Shown here: in pieces, positions 12,306-23,317 of the stretch
Numbering within the stretch: the first letter of the stretch is position 1
How the letters are laid out: every line of letters starts with the position of its first letter
Assembly: GCA_947069175.1 (NCBI GenBank)
Contig: CAMTDV010000022.1
Coordinates: 36,855,476-36,919,475 of the forward strand
Length of the DNA: 64,000 nt
DNA from: Scalesia atractyloides
Lineage: Eukaryota; Streptophyta; Magnoliopsida; Asterales; Asteraceae
Reading direction: 5' to 3'
Made by a program: the position numbers and the translations under genes
The notes under the pieces: generated by a model
The model's database searches: none
Told to the model about the DNA's origin: nothing
The model's input: the letters and a program-made list of their open reading frames with translations, nothing else

Positions 12306-13562
12306 TGCCAAATTAAATCTACATTAGCCATGGTATTAATAAACATATATGCTATAAAGTTTGGATATATATATAAATTCATTGCCTATTTGAACCAGTG
12401 TGTATAGAATCACAACTGTCAGGCTTAACATTTTAAATGAATGTTATCTATATTTGGCCTAGGTCTCAAAAGGACCATCTAAGGCAAATTACAATTTGGA
12501 CATAGTCCATATATATTTAGACAGTGGATCTTAATGTCACAACTGCCATTGTCATAAGACAATTATAAAAAGCTTATAGGCTTGTCTCGTAAGACATTTA
12601 AAATATGGCTCATAAGCCTTATCCCCAAGGATATAGGGGCATATTAACCACAACTGTCATTGTCATATTTGATAATTATAACTTGGCCCATAGGCAAAAT
12701 AATAGATCAATTAACATCTCCTAAGATGTTATGATAGATAATCATCGCATTGATGATATTAGTCATGATCTCATTGATCATATAGACTATGAGGCTTGAG
12801 CATAACTCACTACCTTGGACAGGGAACCATAAGGTTACAATTGTCGTTGTCTTAGTTGACAATATAGGGTTGCTCGAAGGCAAATCATCACTAATGGATG
12901 TTTAATTATGGCTCATAGACACTACATCACTAATGGATGTTTAATTATGGCCCGTAGGCACTTACATCACTAATGGATGTTTAATTATGGCCCGTAGACA
13001 ATTACATCACTAATGGATGTCAATTATTATCATCGTATTGATGATATTAGCTGGGATCAAATTTGATCACATAGGCTATACAAGGTTAGGACGTAGTCCA
13101 TTACCTAGACGACTAGTGTGGTTCCTCAAGCCACGCTACCAAGAGTATTAACATTACTTGAATGTTAACACAGATTATCCTAATGGTCGATTAATGGTCA
13201 CGGTCGCATTGACCTTAACGACTTGGAGGCTTGAACATAGTCCACCACCTCTGGATAGAAGGATAATTCTTCCTTAACTATCATGATAGAAGGCTATTCA
13301 TCTTTAACTATCATTTATAATTTGGCCAATTAATATGGATCTTGCCATTTGGCTAATCAAAACCATTAAGATCTTTCGGAATTCTATAGCTGATCATAAA
13401 TTTCGAGTAAAATCGAGACGATCGCTTGAAGAGGTTGAGTACATATATGTATAATTCCAAAATATTTCATTAAATGACAATAGAAATTACAATACTTGAA
13501 ATAAGTAAATAAAACTAATTGTCCATGTAAGGACTAAAAGAAATAACTTGTCCACGCAGGGA
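12306..13562 (-). other. Non-coding internal region of the proline-rich element
   Basis: AT-rich sequence without a convincing coding frame. It holds short direct repeats (12886-13020 and 13519-13607) and several phrases that recur loosely, such as GGCTTGAGCATAACTCACTACC near 12792 and a variant near 13233. No PPT or LTR end was found at its left limit. Confidence 0.65.
12886..13020. repeat. 39-40-bp direct repeat, about 3.5 copies
   Basis: Units starting CATCACTAATGGATGTTTAA occur at 12886, 12925, 12965 and (partial) 13005. They are almost identical, which suggests a recent tandem expansion within the retroelement. Confidence 0.92.
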
Positions 13563-13607
13563 CTAAAGAAATAATAATGTTCCATGTAGGGACGAAACAT
13601 AATAATA
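13519..13607. repeat. ~31-bp direct repeat, three copies
   Basis: Three degenerate units of the form TGTCCATGTAGGGACTAAAG followed by AAATAA run in tandem just past the C-terminal end of the proline-rich frame. Confidence 0.8.
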
Positions 13608-14636
13608 GAAAAGACTTCCCTCGTCCTTCTTTCCCTTAACCAACTTGGGGAGCTTCTTGAAGAACTTATTCGTCTTCTTCTCTGTCTTCTCCGCTTGTTG
13701 TTGCATTTCCTTCATTCGCTCCAAGGCCTCATTACTGGCCTCAAGAGGGGGCGGAGGTTGTGGTTGTGGTTGTGGTTGAGGCACAACAGGATACTTATAA
13801 CTTGGGTATCCAGTAGGTGGATAAGCAGGTGGGAAAGGAGACGGGTAAAGTGCATTATGCATGACCGCTTGCATATAAGGGTCATGCGATAGTGCCTGGT
13901 AATTTACCGGCGTAGATGGGTTAAAAGGATCATGTCTAGATATATCCGGATATGTAGGAATAGGGTTATTAAAACCCGATGGTGGTGGTTGAACCACTGG
14001 TGGTGCTGTCGGTTCCACCCATTTGTGGTCCTCGTGAATGGTAGGGTAGGTTTTGGGCAATGGTGGTAGTGAACCCGACCGTTGACCCGCACGTACCGGC
14101 ATACGCGCTCCATGTTTCCTGCTTGGTGGCTCAGGTGGTGCTCAGGTTGTTCCACCGGTTCCATATGAACATCCTCTTGAACAGGAGGTGTTGGGGAGTG
14201 ATGGGAAGGAGTGTTAGCAAAAGTGAATGGTTCCAATATTGGTCCCATTCATTAGGCCTTGATATGGCGATCTGGCGTAAGAGTTTGAATCGCTAGATAT
14301 TTCGATGGGATGTGCGTGCTATCCCGACGGCGGCATTTATGGATCGGAGTCCTCGTCCATTGGGTTGGGTTGATCCAACTGATTCTGATCAGCTGGGGGT
14401 GTGTTGAAATAATGGTTAGGGTTAAACTCATCATGGTATGAATGATGAGAGTGATGAGAATGGTGTGATTGATGAGAATGATATGAGTGGTACGAGTTTT
14501 AGGTGTGAGTTGGTGAATTTCTTGCTAGCGGCCAGGAATCCCCCGAATCTTGCTAGTGATGGGGTTGTGAAGGGAAACATCTGAATGGTCCTCCCCTCAT
14601 AGGTCCTTTACCTCTTCCTCGTACTCTTGGCGGCAT
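13563..14636 (-). pseudogene. Proline-rich retroelement protein, frameshifted
   Basis: The frame starts at ATG 14636-14634 (MPPRVRGRGKGPM...), runs into a stop about 28 codons later and continues in other frames. The longest intact part is 14102-13563. It encodes a Pro/Tyr/Gln-rich middle (NPIPTYPDISRHDPFNPST, a PQPQPQPQPPPP run) followed by a charged helical tail (EALERMKEMQQQAEKTEKK, then NKFFKKLPKLVKGKKDE). I recognise this layout from hypothetical proteins widely annotated in composite-family genomes within LTR elements; the identification is from memory. It has no zinc knuckle, protease or RT. A gag-like structural role is a guess. Confidence 0.72.
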
Positions 14637-14791
14637 TTTCCTGTTAAAATCAAGTTAAAACAATATTAATAACTTAATAATGAGATGAGTAATCCTAGGT
14701 CAAAGCCTAGACTCGGAAGTCTAAGGAATGTGTTATTGTGTAAGTTTGAGATTAAACACAAGAAGGCTAGTGTTTAATTCTCACAAACATT

Positions 14792-14804
14792 GGCTTTCAT
14801 ACCA
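14792..14804 (-). other. Primer-binding site (degenerate tRNA-Met type)
   Basis: On the minus strand TGGTATGAAAGCC lies three bases after the LTR end. The usual initiator tRNA-Met PBS is TGGTATCAGAGC, so there are two mismatches, compatible with decay. Confidence 0.75.
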
Positions 14805-14807
14805 ACC

Positions 14808-17104
14808 TGTCACACCCCATATTTCCAACCAATCACCGATGGGCCCGGGTGGAGAATATGTGACGTAAGTTGATATCATCATAGTCAATTAAACACAGCA
14901 CAACGGAAGTCTTGGAGTTTAAAATTCTATTACAAAGCAATGTTCAAAGTACAAAAATAATATACAGATGGCTTGTAATGAAAGATCCACAGGAGGATCG
15001 TAAAATATACAAAAATGTATAACAAACTTTGGCCAGATCTAAGGATTTGCAAGATCCTCTTATATCACTACCAAGCAGCTTCCAGCCTATTTCGTATTGT
15101 ACCTGCAGCTTAGTCTTTTGAAAATACGTCAGCTTTCGCTGGTAAATACACCCAACTGACTCGTTTTGAGAACATTTCAAAAATTGATTTAAGTGCACAT
15201 GGCACGAAAAAAATCTTTTATAACTTGGGAAAGTCAGCTTTGTAACCTTGTTAACAGCTTTACATGTTTGTCAATACATATGGGGCCCAGTACAGAGACC
15301 GAGACATGATTAACTGACACACCACTTATGAACTCACGAAGGAGTTATCCCCAACTTGTGGGTAAAGATATTTTAGCATTCGCATCTATCGGGTGTATGC
15401 CTACCCCCGTGCTTTGGTCGTGGGCATTATCTAATGTAATGAGCCAAGGATATCCAGGACACGATCGTTAACCCCCAATGTTTAAGTTATCAAACAAAAC
15501 TGAACAAAATGGAATACGCGGATTTACTAGACACAATTCGGCATTCGATTGATCCCATTTCCGACCAAGCGGTAATAATTTACCGTAACCCAAGCCCGTA
15601 TAGGGGAAATAAGTCAAGAGTATTTACCTGAGCTAGTCTTGATTTAAAAAATGCAAGATTAAATATCTCAGCTGTATTCAAAATGAAATAAGTGCAGATA
15701 GCATTCACTGGAAGGCTCTAGTCTGGATTATGGCATAAGTTAACCAATTAAAATGCTAACGGTCTTATTTAAGTCTTAGACTTAGACCAACTAGCTTAAA
15801 GGATCAAAAACGGTACGATACGCTAGATTAAGCGATGACCGGATAGAATGTAGTTTAAATCCAACAAGTACTTAAGACTTGTATAATATGGGTAAAAAAT
15901 TAACATTCTGGAATTTGAGATTAAAATGATAAGGTTAAACCTGTTTCGGTTAATTTTCATAAACTAGTTACATATACTTAACCGTATGCATATAAGCGAT
16001 ATCGGGTAACTAGATGAGTCATGAACAAGTTCTATATGTCATTATACTTTAAATAAGTTGTAATATCAGTAGGATATCAATCTATATGTCTGTTGAGGTT
16101 TTAAAATGAAACTACTCCTTATAAGGCGTTTTGGACCATTATATGTCGTATAAAAGGAACTTGCATGTATTCTGATGTTATGATGATAAAGATTCTGAAA
16201 AATACTTAACTTGTGATATATTATCAGTAAGAAGTCACACATAAGTGTGGTTTATGGTTTAAGACCAAACTATGCACCGAAAGAGCATTTTGGTCATTTA
16301 AAAAGTATAGTTTACGATATTATACTAAAATCAGTTTATGATCAGAATATTAACATCATAATATGTTAATTACATTAACATATAAGTAGGTGATTCATTT
16401 GCAAGTTCATTGTTGATTAAAACCTTTTTTTATGTAAAAAGGGCATTTTAGTCAAAATTGACATTTTAATAGAACTTGTGCATAAACTCAGATTATGATT
16501 ATGATCATGTAATATAACCTCAGAGGGTTATGCTACATTGTATTACGATCATAATGTGACCATAAGTCAGAAGTTAACTATCTAAGTCGGGTCAGAATCG
16601 AAAGTCAAAGCAGAAGTCAAGCTTGGCAACTTTCGGTTGCGAACCCACCCTAGGACTGAAATTGACGGATCGAACATGTTCCCACATGTTCTAATAATTA
16701 TTACCAACTTGTTTAAGTGTCAAAAACATGTTTATAACATATATAAACTCAGATTATAATATTTATAAAATCTGACATGTTTGCCTTTTTAAAACATAAA
16801 CTTTGACCCATAAACTGACCTAGTAAACATGATCCTTAGGAGGTGCCCCTTTAGGGTTAATACCTTCCTAATTACGATCACTTAGCCATGTTCATTTCGA
16901 ACAATGGCTGGACCATAATGGACTTAACCGGAAGTCAAGGCATTTTTCGAAAATGCTTGACTTTTGGCAACTAAAAGCCTATAAAAAGAAAAGAGCGGAG
17001 ATGGAACACTTACAAATGATCCAAGGAAACTTAGAACTCAAATGAAGCTCCTAAATGGTCAGGAACTTCCAAGAGTGTAATAGAGAAGTGAAAGAGTGAA
17101 CGAG
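14808..17104 (-). mobile_element. LTR of the proline-rich element, part downstream of LINE-A
   Basis: It begins (plus strand) TGTCACACCCCATATTTCC next to the PBS and extends to the LINE-A target duplication. It corresponds to the R/U5 side on the minus strand. I see no gene; short frames in it, such as 14944-15198, look like chance. The other LTR part is 26525-27358. Confidence 0.85.
17091..17104. repeat. Target-site duplication of LINE-A (left copy)
   Basis: AAAGAGTGAACGAG here is repeated exactly at 26511-26524 immediately after the LINE-A A-tail. The leading A residues may partly belong to the tail on the right side, so the duplication is 11-14 bp, normal for L1-type insertion. Confidence 0.93.
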
Positions 17105-17508
17105 TACTTTCAAAAAACTCTCTCAACCCTATGGCGATTTCTGGCGAATCTTCTCCTTCTTCTTCCTAAATCTGATTTCCATCTAATGATTATGGGTTTT
17201 GTTATCTGATTCTAATCATTGGGATTATTATCTATATACAATTCTATAATCACCAAGATCAATCAGTTATTTAGGGTTTTCTTTAAGTTTTGTCAATTTC
17301 GTAAGGCTTTAGAATCGGCTGGATCTTCTGATTTATTATAAGGTCTGTATTGATCGCGTTTATAAAATAGCTAGATTGATACGAATCCTTCTAATAGATT
17401 AAGTTTTGATAATCGGTTCTAGGGTTTATTCTTAGGGTTTTTCGTATACGCTGGCGGGGTTTCAAGTTACGTCGATCTTTGTTGCATGGTTGTTAAGTTA
17501 GGCTGCTG

Positions 17509-18903
17509 ATGAAGAGAGGTGTCGATAATGGTGGGGTGGAATACCCCAAACATGATGATTTTCATAATATAGGTACTAAGACGTTGAACGAAGATGGTGA
17601 ATCAACACCTGGAACGGCTCCTGTTCGAGGTATTGGATTAAGGGTCACAAATATAGAAGGAAATCCTATGATGCCGAGGAGATGTTGTTTCATGCAAACC
17701 CTACAATGAATAATATGCAGATAGAGGGGGAAAATTTGAAAAATACAACAGCTGGATCTTCTAAAATTGGAGAACTTTCGTTTGCGGAAAAGCTTAAAGC
17801 TGGCCAGACTTCGAAGAGGGTAAACTTTCGCTTTCTGGAAAATCTAGAAAGTCATGGGGATGCTGATGTAACTATACCGGTAGAATCTGTGAAGAGGGTA
17901 CAGGAAAAATGTAGTAATGTATTGTATGGGTATTTTCTTGGTAAGCGATTAGCCTTCCCTGTGGTGGAATATTTCGCTAAGAACCGTTAGAAGAGATATT
18001 GCTTACAACAGAGTATGATGAACGTGAAGGGTTTCTTCTTTTTCAAGTTTGATTCGAAAGAGGGAATGGATAAGGTTCTTCATGAAGGACCATGGCTCAT
18101 CCGGAATATACCAATATTTCTAAAACCTTGGTCGTCTAAAACAGAGATTAAAAAGGAGGAATTTAAGAGGTTCCGGTTTGGGTAAAGATGCACGACGTTC
18201 CTTTGGCTGCATATACGGAAGATGGCTTAAGTCTGATAGCGTCTAAAATTGGTTCTCTGAAATTTCTTGACAATGAAACCTCAAACATGTGTTTGGATTC
18301 TTGTGACCGTAGTAGTTATGCTAGGGCGGTGATAGAACTGGATACTCAAAAAGATCTTCAGGTATTAGTTTCTGTTGCTATCCCTAATATGGAAGATGGG
18401 GGTTTCTTATAATGAGCTCGGTTAAAGTTGAATACGAGTGGTCTCCTCCTCGACGCTCTACATGCTGTGTGTTTGGTCATTCAAAAACATGTTGTCTGAA
18501 AGAAGTTAAACTGGTGAGTATTGCAAAACAAAAGGGAAAGGAAAAAGTAGATGGGGATGGTTTTATTGATGTGAACAAGAAGAAAGCAGCAAAAAAAGGA
18601 GTTGTTGTCAAGGAGAAACCGAAGTTTGAGTATAAGCCGATTAGAAAACAAGGTAACCTGGTAATAAAGGAACCCAGCTCAAACAGTTTCAACCCACCAG
18701 CAACTCGTCATATCCCTACAACTTCGAATCCTATAAAACTTGGTAACTCGTTTGGATGTATTGGATCTAATACTCAGCTGATAGATGGTGAAGAGTCAGA
18801 ATGTGATGAGGTGATTGAGATAAATGAGACTTCGGATTTTATGCAAACGGGAAATGATACATCAGGGGCAAGCACTCCTGTTACAAATGTTATCAATGGA
18901 TAG
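17509..18903 (+). pseudogene. LINE-A ORF1 (DUF4283-like RNA-binding protein), broken
   Basis: Fragments in three frames read as one protein. An N-terminal part runs 17509-17709. Then 17706-17990 (LSFAEKLKAGQ... VLYGYFLGKRLAFPVVEY) continues through a stop to FFFFKFDSKEGMDKVLHEGPW near 18030, the typical DUF4283 pattern. A third fragment, 18188-18411, includes MHDVPLAAYTEDGLSLIASKIG. The tail, 18412-18903, has a Cys/His cluster (TCCVFGHSKTCC) resembling a damaged CCHC knuckle and a Lys-rich stretch. ORF1 proteins of plant LINEs bind the element RNA. The three frames and in-frame stops rule out a working protein. Confidence 0.85.
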
Positions 18904-19536
18904 CATCGCATGCTGGAATATAAGGGGTTTGAACCGTCCCCTGAAACAAAGAGAGGTTCGAAATATCATTATTGATAATAAAATTCAGGTGTGTGCTATT
19001 TTGGAATCACATGTTAATGTTTCGAAGCTTTTGGGTGTTTGCAAAAAGATATGTCGATTTTGGAGATGGTCCTCTAACTGTAATATTTGTTCAAAAGGGA
19101 CTCGTATTCTCTTGGGTTGGAATGCTGACTATGTGGATGTTATGGTTTTATCCATTACTCCTCAAGTCATGCACGCTCAACTTGTTTTCAAGCATGTTAA
19201 TAAAGCCTTGCTATGTTCTTTTGTGTATGCGGACAACTATCACATAGAACGACGAAAATTATGGGATAGTTTATGTTTGCACAAGCAGTTTGTCAATGAT
19301 AAACCGTGGGTGATTATGGGTGATTTTAACTCCTCTTTATTTCTTGAGGATATGGCTACGGGTCCCTCTAAATTTACTACTGGAATGCGAGACTTCAAGG
19401 AATGTGTCGAGAACCTTGAAGTGTTTGTGTGAATAGCCCGGGTATGCATTATACATGGACTCAAAAACCGAAGAAGGGAGTTGGTATTCTAAAAATGATT
19501 GATCGTGTGTTGGCTAATGTGTATTTTACGGATGGG
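18896..19536 (+). pseudogene. LINE-A ORF2, endonuclease part (5' of LINE-B)
   Basis: ORF2 starts MDSIACWNIRGLNRP, the conserved N-terminus of plant LINE endonuclease/exonuclease/phosphatase domains; WNIRGLN carries the first metal-site region. MGDFNSSLF near residue 140 is the catalytic GDFN motif. Its ATG (18896) overlaps the ORF1 stop (18901-18903) in the next frame. A one-base loss near 19430 shifts the frame, and the sequence stops at 19536 where LINE-B begins. The endonuclease continues at 23318 with a SDHTP motif. Confidence 0.9.
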
Positions 19537-19758
19537 TTTTTTTTTTGGGTAAAGGGTTACCCCGGTAAATATTATATCAATCAATCCAAAAATAACAAGT
19601 GAGGTAGACAGAAACCTCAATTCTCAAGTATGACAAGCCATACTAGAGTTCATCAAGCAATCATCCTACAGGCGCTAGATACCTATTTAATAAGCATGTC
19701 ACTCGACAATACACGTAACACTAAATTACAAAAGGAAAAAAAAACACATGTAACACCA

Positions 19759-22700
19759 TTAGCCATATTCATCATCAGTTATCAGCAACCCTCTAGGAAG
19801 GCTCCATTCCTGTAGAAGATCTCTAGTGTGACACGTGTCTTTAAATTTCATCAAATGTAGCTTCATCCGAACTGTTAGTAGAATAACCTCAATGAGTTGA
19901 TCTGCACTCCTTTTTTTCGTAGAAAACAATCTCTGATTTCGTTCCTGCCACACGAAGTAAGTTGCCGCACTAACAACAAGCTTTCCAATAACATGAGTAG
20001 CATGTTTTGATTCCGCATATTGCACCAAATGATCAAAAATCCTTTCCCATTTGTTAGGTAGCGATCCCATTCCTGCTTTATCTCGAATACCATTCCAGAC
20101 CTGAGCAGCATATAAACACTCGAAAAAAAGGTGGTCATGAGAATCCAAACCACCCATACACAACGAACAGCACATGAGGTTATAATTAGGACTACCCGCC
20201 GAAGACCATCGACTCATGACATCCTGCGTTTTTAGTTTTTTGTTCACAAGAAGCCACATTAAAAAAGAATGACGAGGAATAGATTGGGGATACCAAATAA
20301 TACTCGCCCATGGGACTTCATTCTGGTATAGTCGAAATTCATCCCACCCTATAGCGGCACTATAGTTCGTCTCCTTTCCTGATCTGGTTCTCCATACAAC
20401 TCTATCATGTAAACCCGGGCTCAGTATGATACTTGGCATGTTTCGGAGAGCCGGAAATCGGTTTACCCACTCGGTCAGCCATCCCCACCCCCCATGGTCA
20501 CATACATCCGCAACCTTCGAGTTCATATAGAGTCCAGCATTTGATATCATACGTGGCGTAATAAAAGAATTCAAAGGGCATATCTCATCCCACTTATCAA
20601 ACCAAACAAGTGTTTTGTTACCGTCTCCCAGTTTCGTCCATACATGTTGTTGAATAATCGGCCTTAGCTGTAGCATTTTCCTCCAGCTCCATGTTATGTT
20701 ATTTCGGATTGGTAAGTCCCAAAAACTTCGGTCTCGTATACGATATGAATGGATCCACTTTACCCAAAGAGACTCTCTATGTGTAAGAAGACTCCATACA
20801 TGCGTAACCATAAGCGCTTTATTCATATCCCCAATCCTTCGAATACCCAAGCCACCCTCCCGTTTAGGAATACACACTTTTTTCCAACTCACCTTAGCTT
20901 TTCCTTTTATGTTATTTCCTTGCGCCCACAAAAATCTTCGCATTCTTTCTTCCAGGTCATAAATGATGCGCTTTGGTAAAATAAACACCGATGCCCAATA
21001 TATATGCATAGAAGACAGGACCGACCGAATCAATTGAAGTCTACCCGAAAATGACAGACTCTTATTTTTCCAATCGGTCATTCTTAAATCCATACTTTCC
21101 AGAAGTCGCTTACAATCATTATAAACTAGCCTGGTAGATATAAGGGGAACTCCAAGGTAACGAACTGGCAACACGCCTTCATCAAATGGGATGATACTTC
21201 TAATTCGGTCTTTCACTATGTCCGGAACATTACCAAAGAAGACCGTACTTTTAGTCATACTAGGAACAAGACCTGACATGTTCTTAAATAAGTCTAACGC
21301 CTCCAATAGCACTTTTGCTGATCTATGATCGCCCCGAGAAAACAAAAACAGATCATCAGCAAAACAGAGATTAATTATTCGTTGATTTTCACACTTATCA
21401 TGGTACCTAAACTCAGCTAACAAAGAACTTTGTTTTTGCAAAAGCAATGTAAGAACCTCCATAACCAGCGTAAAAAGGTACGGAGACATTGGGTCTCCTT
21501 GTCGTAAACCCCGTTGCCCTCTAAAATACCCATACAGATTACCATTTATAGACAAAGAGAAGGACGTGGTTGTAACACAAACCATTATCCATTTCACCAT
21601 TCTCCGATCAAATCCAAAACCAAGCAGTATCTGTTCAAGAAAGTTCCAGTCTACCGTGTCGTAAGCCTTTTGAATATCCACCTTAAAGGCACACCTTGGT
21701 GGCCCCTTATCATGATGATAGTTATGCATTAACTCCTGTGTTAAGAGGATATTATCAGAAATCCTTCTACCCGGAACAAAGGCTGACTGGTTGATGCTCA
21801 CAATATCACCTAATCCTTCTTTTATTCGATTTGTAATAATCTTGCTGATACACTTATATAGTGTGTTACAACAAGATATAGGGCGATAATCTGTAATGGA
21901 AGATGGTGAAGTAACCTTAGGGATTAAAGAGATTATCGTATGGTTAAGTTGACGAAGTAGTTTACCATTTCGAAAAAACTCCAGTACCGCACTGCATACA
22001 TCCTTCCCAACTACATCCCAAGACTTTTTAAAGAAGACCGAGGTGTAACCATCAGGACCTGGAGCTTTATTCCCATCAATTGAAAACATTGCCTGTTTAA
22101 TTTCATCATCCGTAACAATCCTAACCATAGCAGAAGCTTTATCAACCAATAATACATTATGGAATAGATCTGACGTAGGATGCAAATTTATACTTCCAAC
22201 ACTACCAAAAAACTGGGTATAGTGCTCCACCATGACCTGTGGAACCGACATTCCTTCATGTAGTATACCGCTACTGTCTCTTACCGAGAAAATTCTACTC
22301 CGATGATTTTTTGCTTTGACCGTGTTATGAAAGAACTTTGAGTTCTTATCACCAAGCGAAAGCCATTGTAACTTAGATTTTTGCTGCAAAAAAGAACACT
22401 CATCAATTACCACTTTCTTATACGCTTGAAGTAATCGACTATGTTTATCAAGAAGCTCATTGTTGAAAGGATCATTATCAATAGCTATCTGGTTGTCTTC
22501 TAGATCCTTTCTCATCGTCTTAACCTTCTCATGCAGATTACCCTGTATATATAAGAGTTTCCTCATCGGGTTTTTTAACAACTTAAGCTTTTTAACAATC
22601 TGAAACATGCGATAACCTTGAATGTCCATATTCCAAACCTTTTTAATTTCCTCCATAAAACCCTTCTTATCGGCTACCAAATTCACAAACTTGAACGGCT

Positions 22701-22776
22701 TCGGTTTTCCTCTAGTCACATTAGGCAATTTAAGATACACGGAGTATGGTCTGATATGCGGTACGGAAGAAAACAT
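19759..22776 (-). CDS. LINE-B ORF2: reverse transcriptase region (1005 codons open)
   Basis: This is a long uninterrupted frame; the first ATG is arbitrary, since the real ORF2 start is lost. RT spans about residues 225-500, with NKAPGPDGY near 236, DYRPISCCN near 296, catalytic DIQKAYD at 367-373, GLRQGDPMSPYLF at 423-435 and the catalytic FADD at 472-475. The C-terminus has the zf-RVT pattern (IPRHSFLMWLL..., CSLC, HDHLFFEC) near 815-890. A frameshift near 22750 separates it from the endonuclease remnant at 22716-23316. It would reverse-transcribe LINE RNA at the target nick, but the truncated copy has no promoter or intact endonuclease. The long open frame indicates a recent insertion. Confidence 0.93.
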   Translation of the reverse strand: MFSSVPHIRPYSVYLKLPNVTRGKPKPFKFVNLVADKKGFMEEIKKVWNMDIQGYRMFQIVKKLKLLKNPMRKLLYIQGNLHEKVKTMRKDLEDNQIAIDNDPFNNELLDKHSRLLQAYKKVVIDECSFLQQKSKLQWLSLGDKNSKFFHNTVKAKNHRSRIFSVRDSSGILHEGMSVPQVMVEHYTQFFGSVGSINLHPTSDLFHNVLLVDKASAMVRIVTDDEIKQAMFSIDGNKAPGPDGYTSVFFKKSWDVVGKDVCSAVLEFFRNGKLLRQLNHTIISLIPKVTSPSSITDYRPISCCNTLYKCISKIITNRIKEGLGDIVSINQSAFVPGRRISDNILLTQELMHNYHHDKGPPRCAFKVDIQKAYDTVDWNFLEQILLGFGFDRRMVKWIMVCVTTTSFSLSINGNLYGYFRGQRGLRQGDPMSPYLFTLVMEVLTLLLQKQSSLLAEFRYHDKCENQRIINLCFADDLFLFSRGDHRSAKVLLEALDLFKNMSGLVPSMTKSTVFFGNVPDIVKDRIRSIIPFDEGVLPVRYLGVPLISTRLVYNDCKRLLESMDLRMTDWKNKSLSFSGRLQLIRSVLSSMHIYWASVFILPKRIIYDLEERMRRFLWAQGNNIKGKAKVSWKKVCIPKREGGLGIRRIGDMNKALMVTHVWSLLTHRESLWVKWIHSYRIRDRSFWDLPIRNNITWSWRKMLQLRPIIQQHVWTKLGDGNKTLVWFDKWDEICPLNSFITPRMISNAGLYMNSKVADVCDHGGWGWLTEWVNRFPALRNMPSIILSPGLHDRVVWRTRSGKETNYSAAIGWDEFRLYQNEVPWASIIWYPQSIPRHSFLMWLLVNKKLKTQDVMSRWSSAGSPNYNLMCCSLCMGGLDSHDHLFFECLYAAQVWNGIRDKAGMGSLPNKWERIFDHLVQYAESKHATHVIGKLVVSAATYFVWQERNQRLFSTKKRSADQLIEVILLTVRMKLHLMKFKDTCHTRDLLQEWSLPRGLLITDDEYG

Positions 22777-23316
22777 GCTGCCGCATTAGGGAATGTATCG
22801 ATTAATTGCATATTCCCCAATATTCGATCAATTTTCTTAACAATGATACCCTTTTGCTGCTTATTCGTCCATGTAAAATGTAAACCCGTTCGATTAACAT
22901 CAAACACCTCTATCTCATCAATGCACTCCTTAAATTCCCTATTCCCAATGCTAAGCGTGGATGGCCCTTGAGCTATATCTTCATGAAACAAGGAAGAATT
23001 AAAATCCCCCATAATAGTCCATGGTTTATCATGCATATAAGAATGATGAGCACATAAGTTCTGCCATAGGTCCCGTCTATTTTTGTAGTAGTTGTCAGCA
23101 TAAATAAACGAACAAAAAATAGACTTTTGATCGAGTTTAAACCTGATCTGAGTATGCACAACCTGATCAGTTTTAGAAAGGATCATAACATCCACAATGT
23201 CAGCGTCCCACCCTACCATAATACGAGTACCTTTCTCACAACAATCAGCATTAGTCGCCCAGCTCCATGACGAGCGAACTTTCTTACAAACATTATAGAC
23301 ATTAGACGAGTCAACA
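22716..23316 (-). pseudogene. LINE-B ORF2, truncated endonuclease domain
   Basis: The minus frame includes GTRIMVGWDADIVDVMI, MGDFNSSLFHEDIAQGPS (catalytic GDFN) and YRISDHTP (catalytic Asp-His). It lacks the N-terminal third with the WNIRG motif because the insertion was 5' truncated near 23317. It ends in a different frame from the RT part, so a shift lies around 22720-22770. Confidence 0.88.
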
Positions 23317-23317
23317 T

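Larger units (their letters stand above)
19537..23317 (-). mobile_element. LINE-B: 5'-truncated L1-type LINE inserted antisense in LINE-A
   Basis: Its 3' A-tail is the T-run at 19537-19546. The adjoining GGGTAAAGGG mirrors the LINE-A 3' end (CCCTTTTACCC), so the two belong to related families. ORF2 starts within the endonuclease domain at about 23316, so ORF1 and the N-terminus are missing (5' truncation). LINE-A reading resumes at once on either side, and I find no clear target duplication: the left flank ends ACGGATGGG and the right begins TCCAAGTGC. Confidence 0.9.

Noticed and set aside
20696..20979. Plus-strand frames inside LINE-B
   Set aside because: Antisense shadows of the intact minus-strand RT frame.
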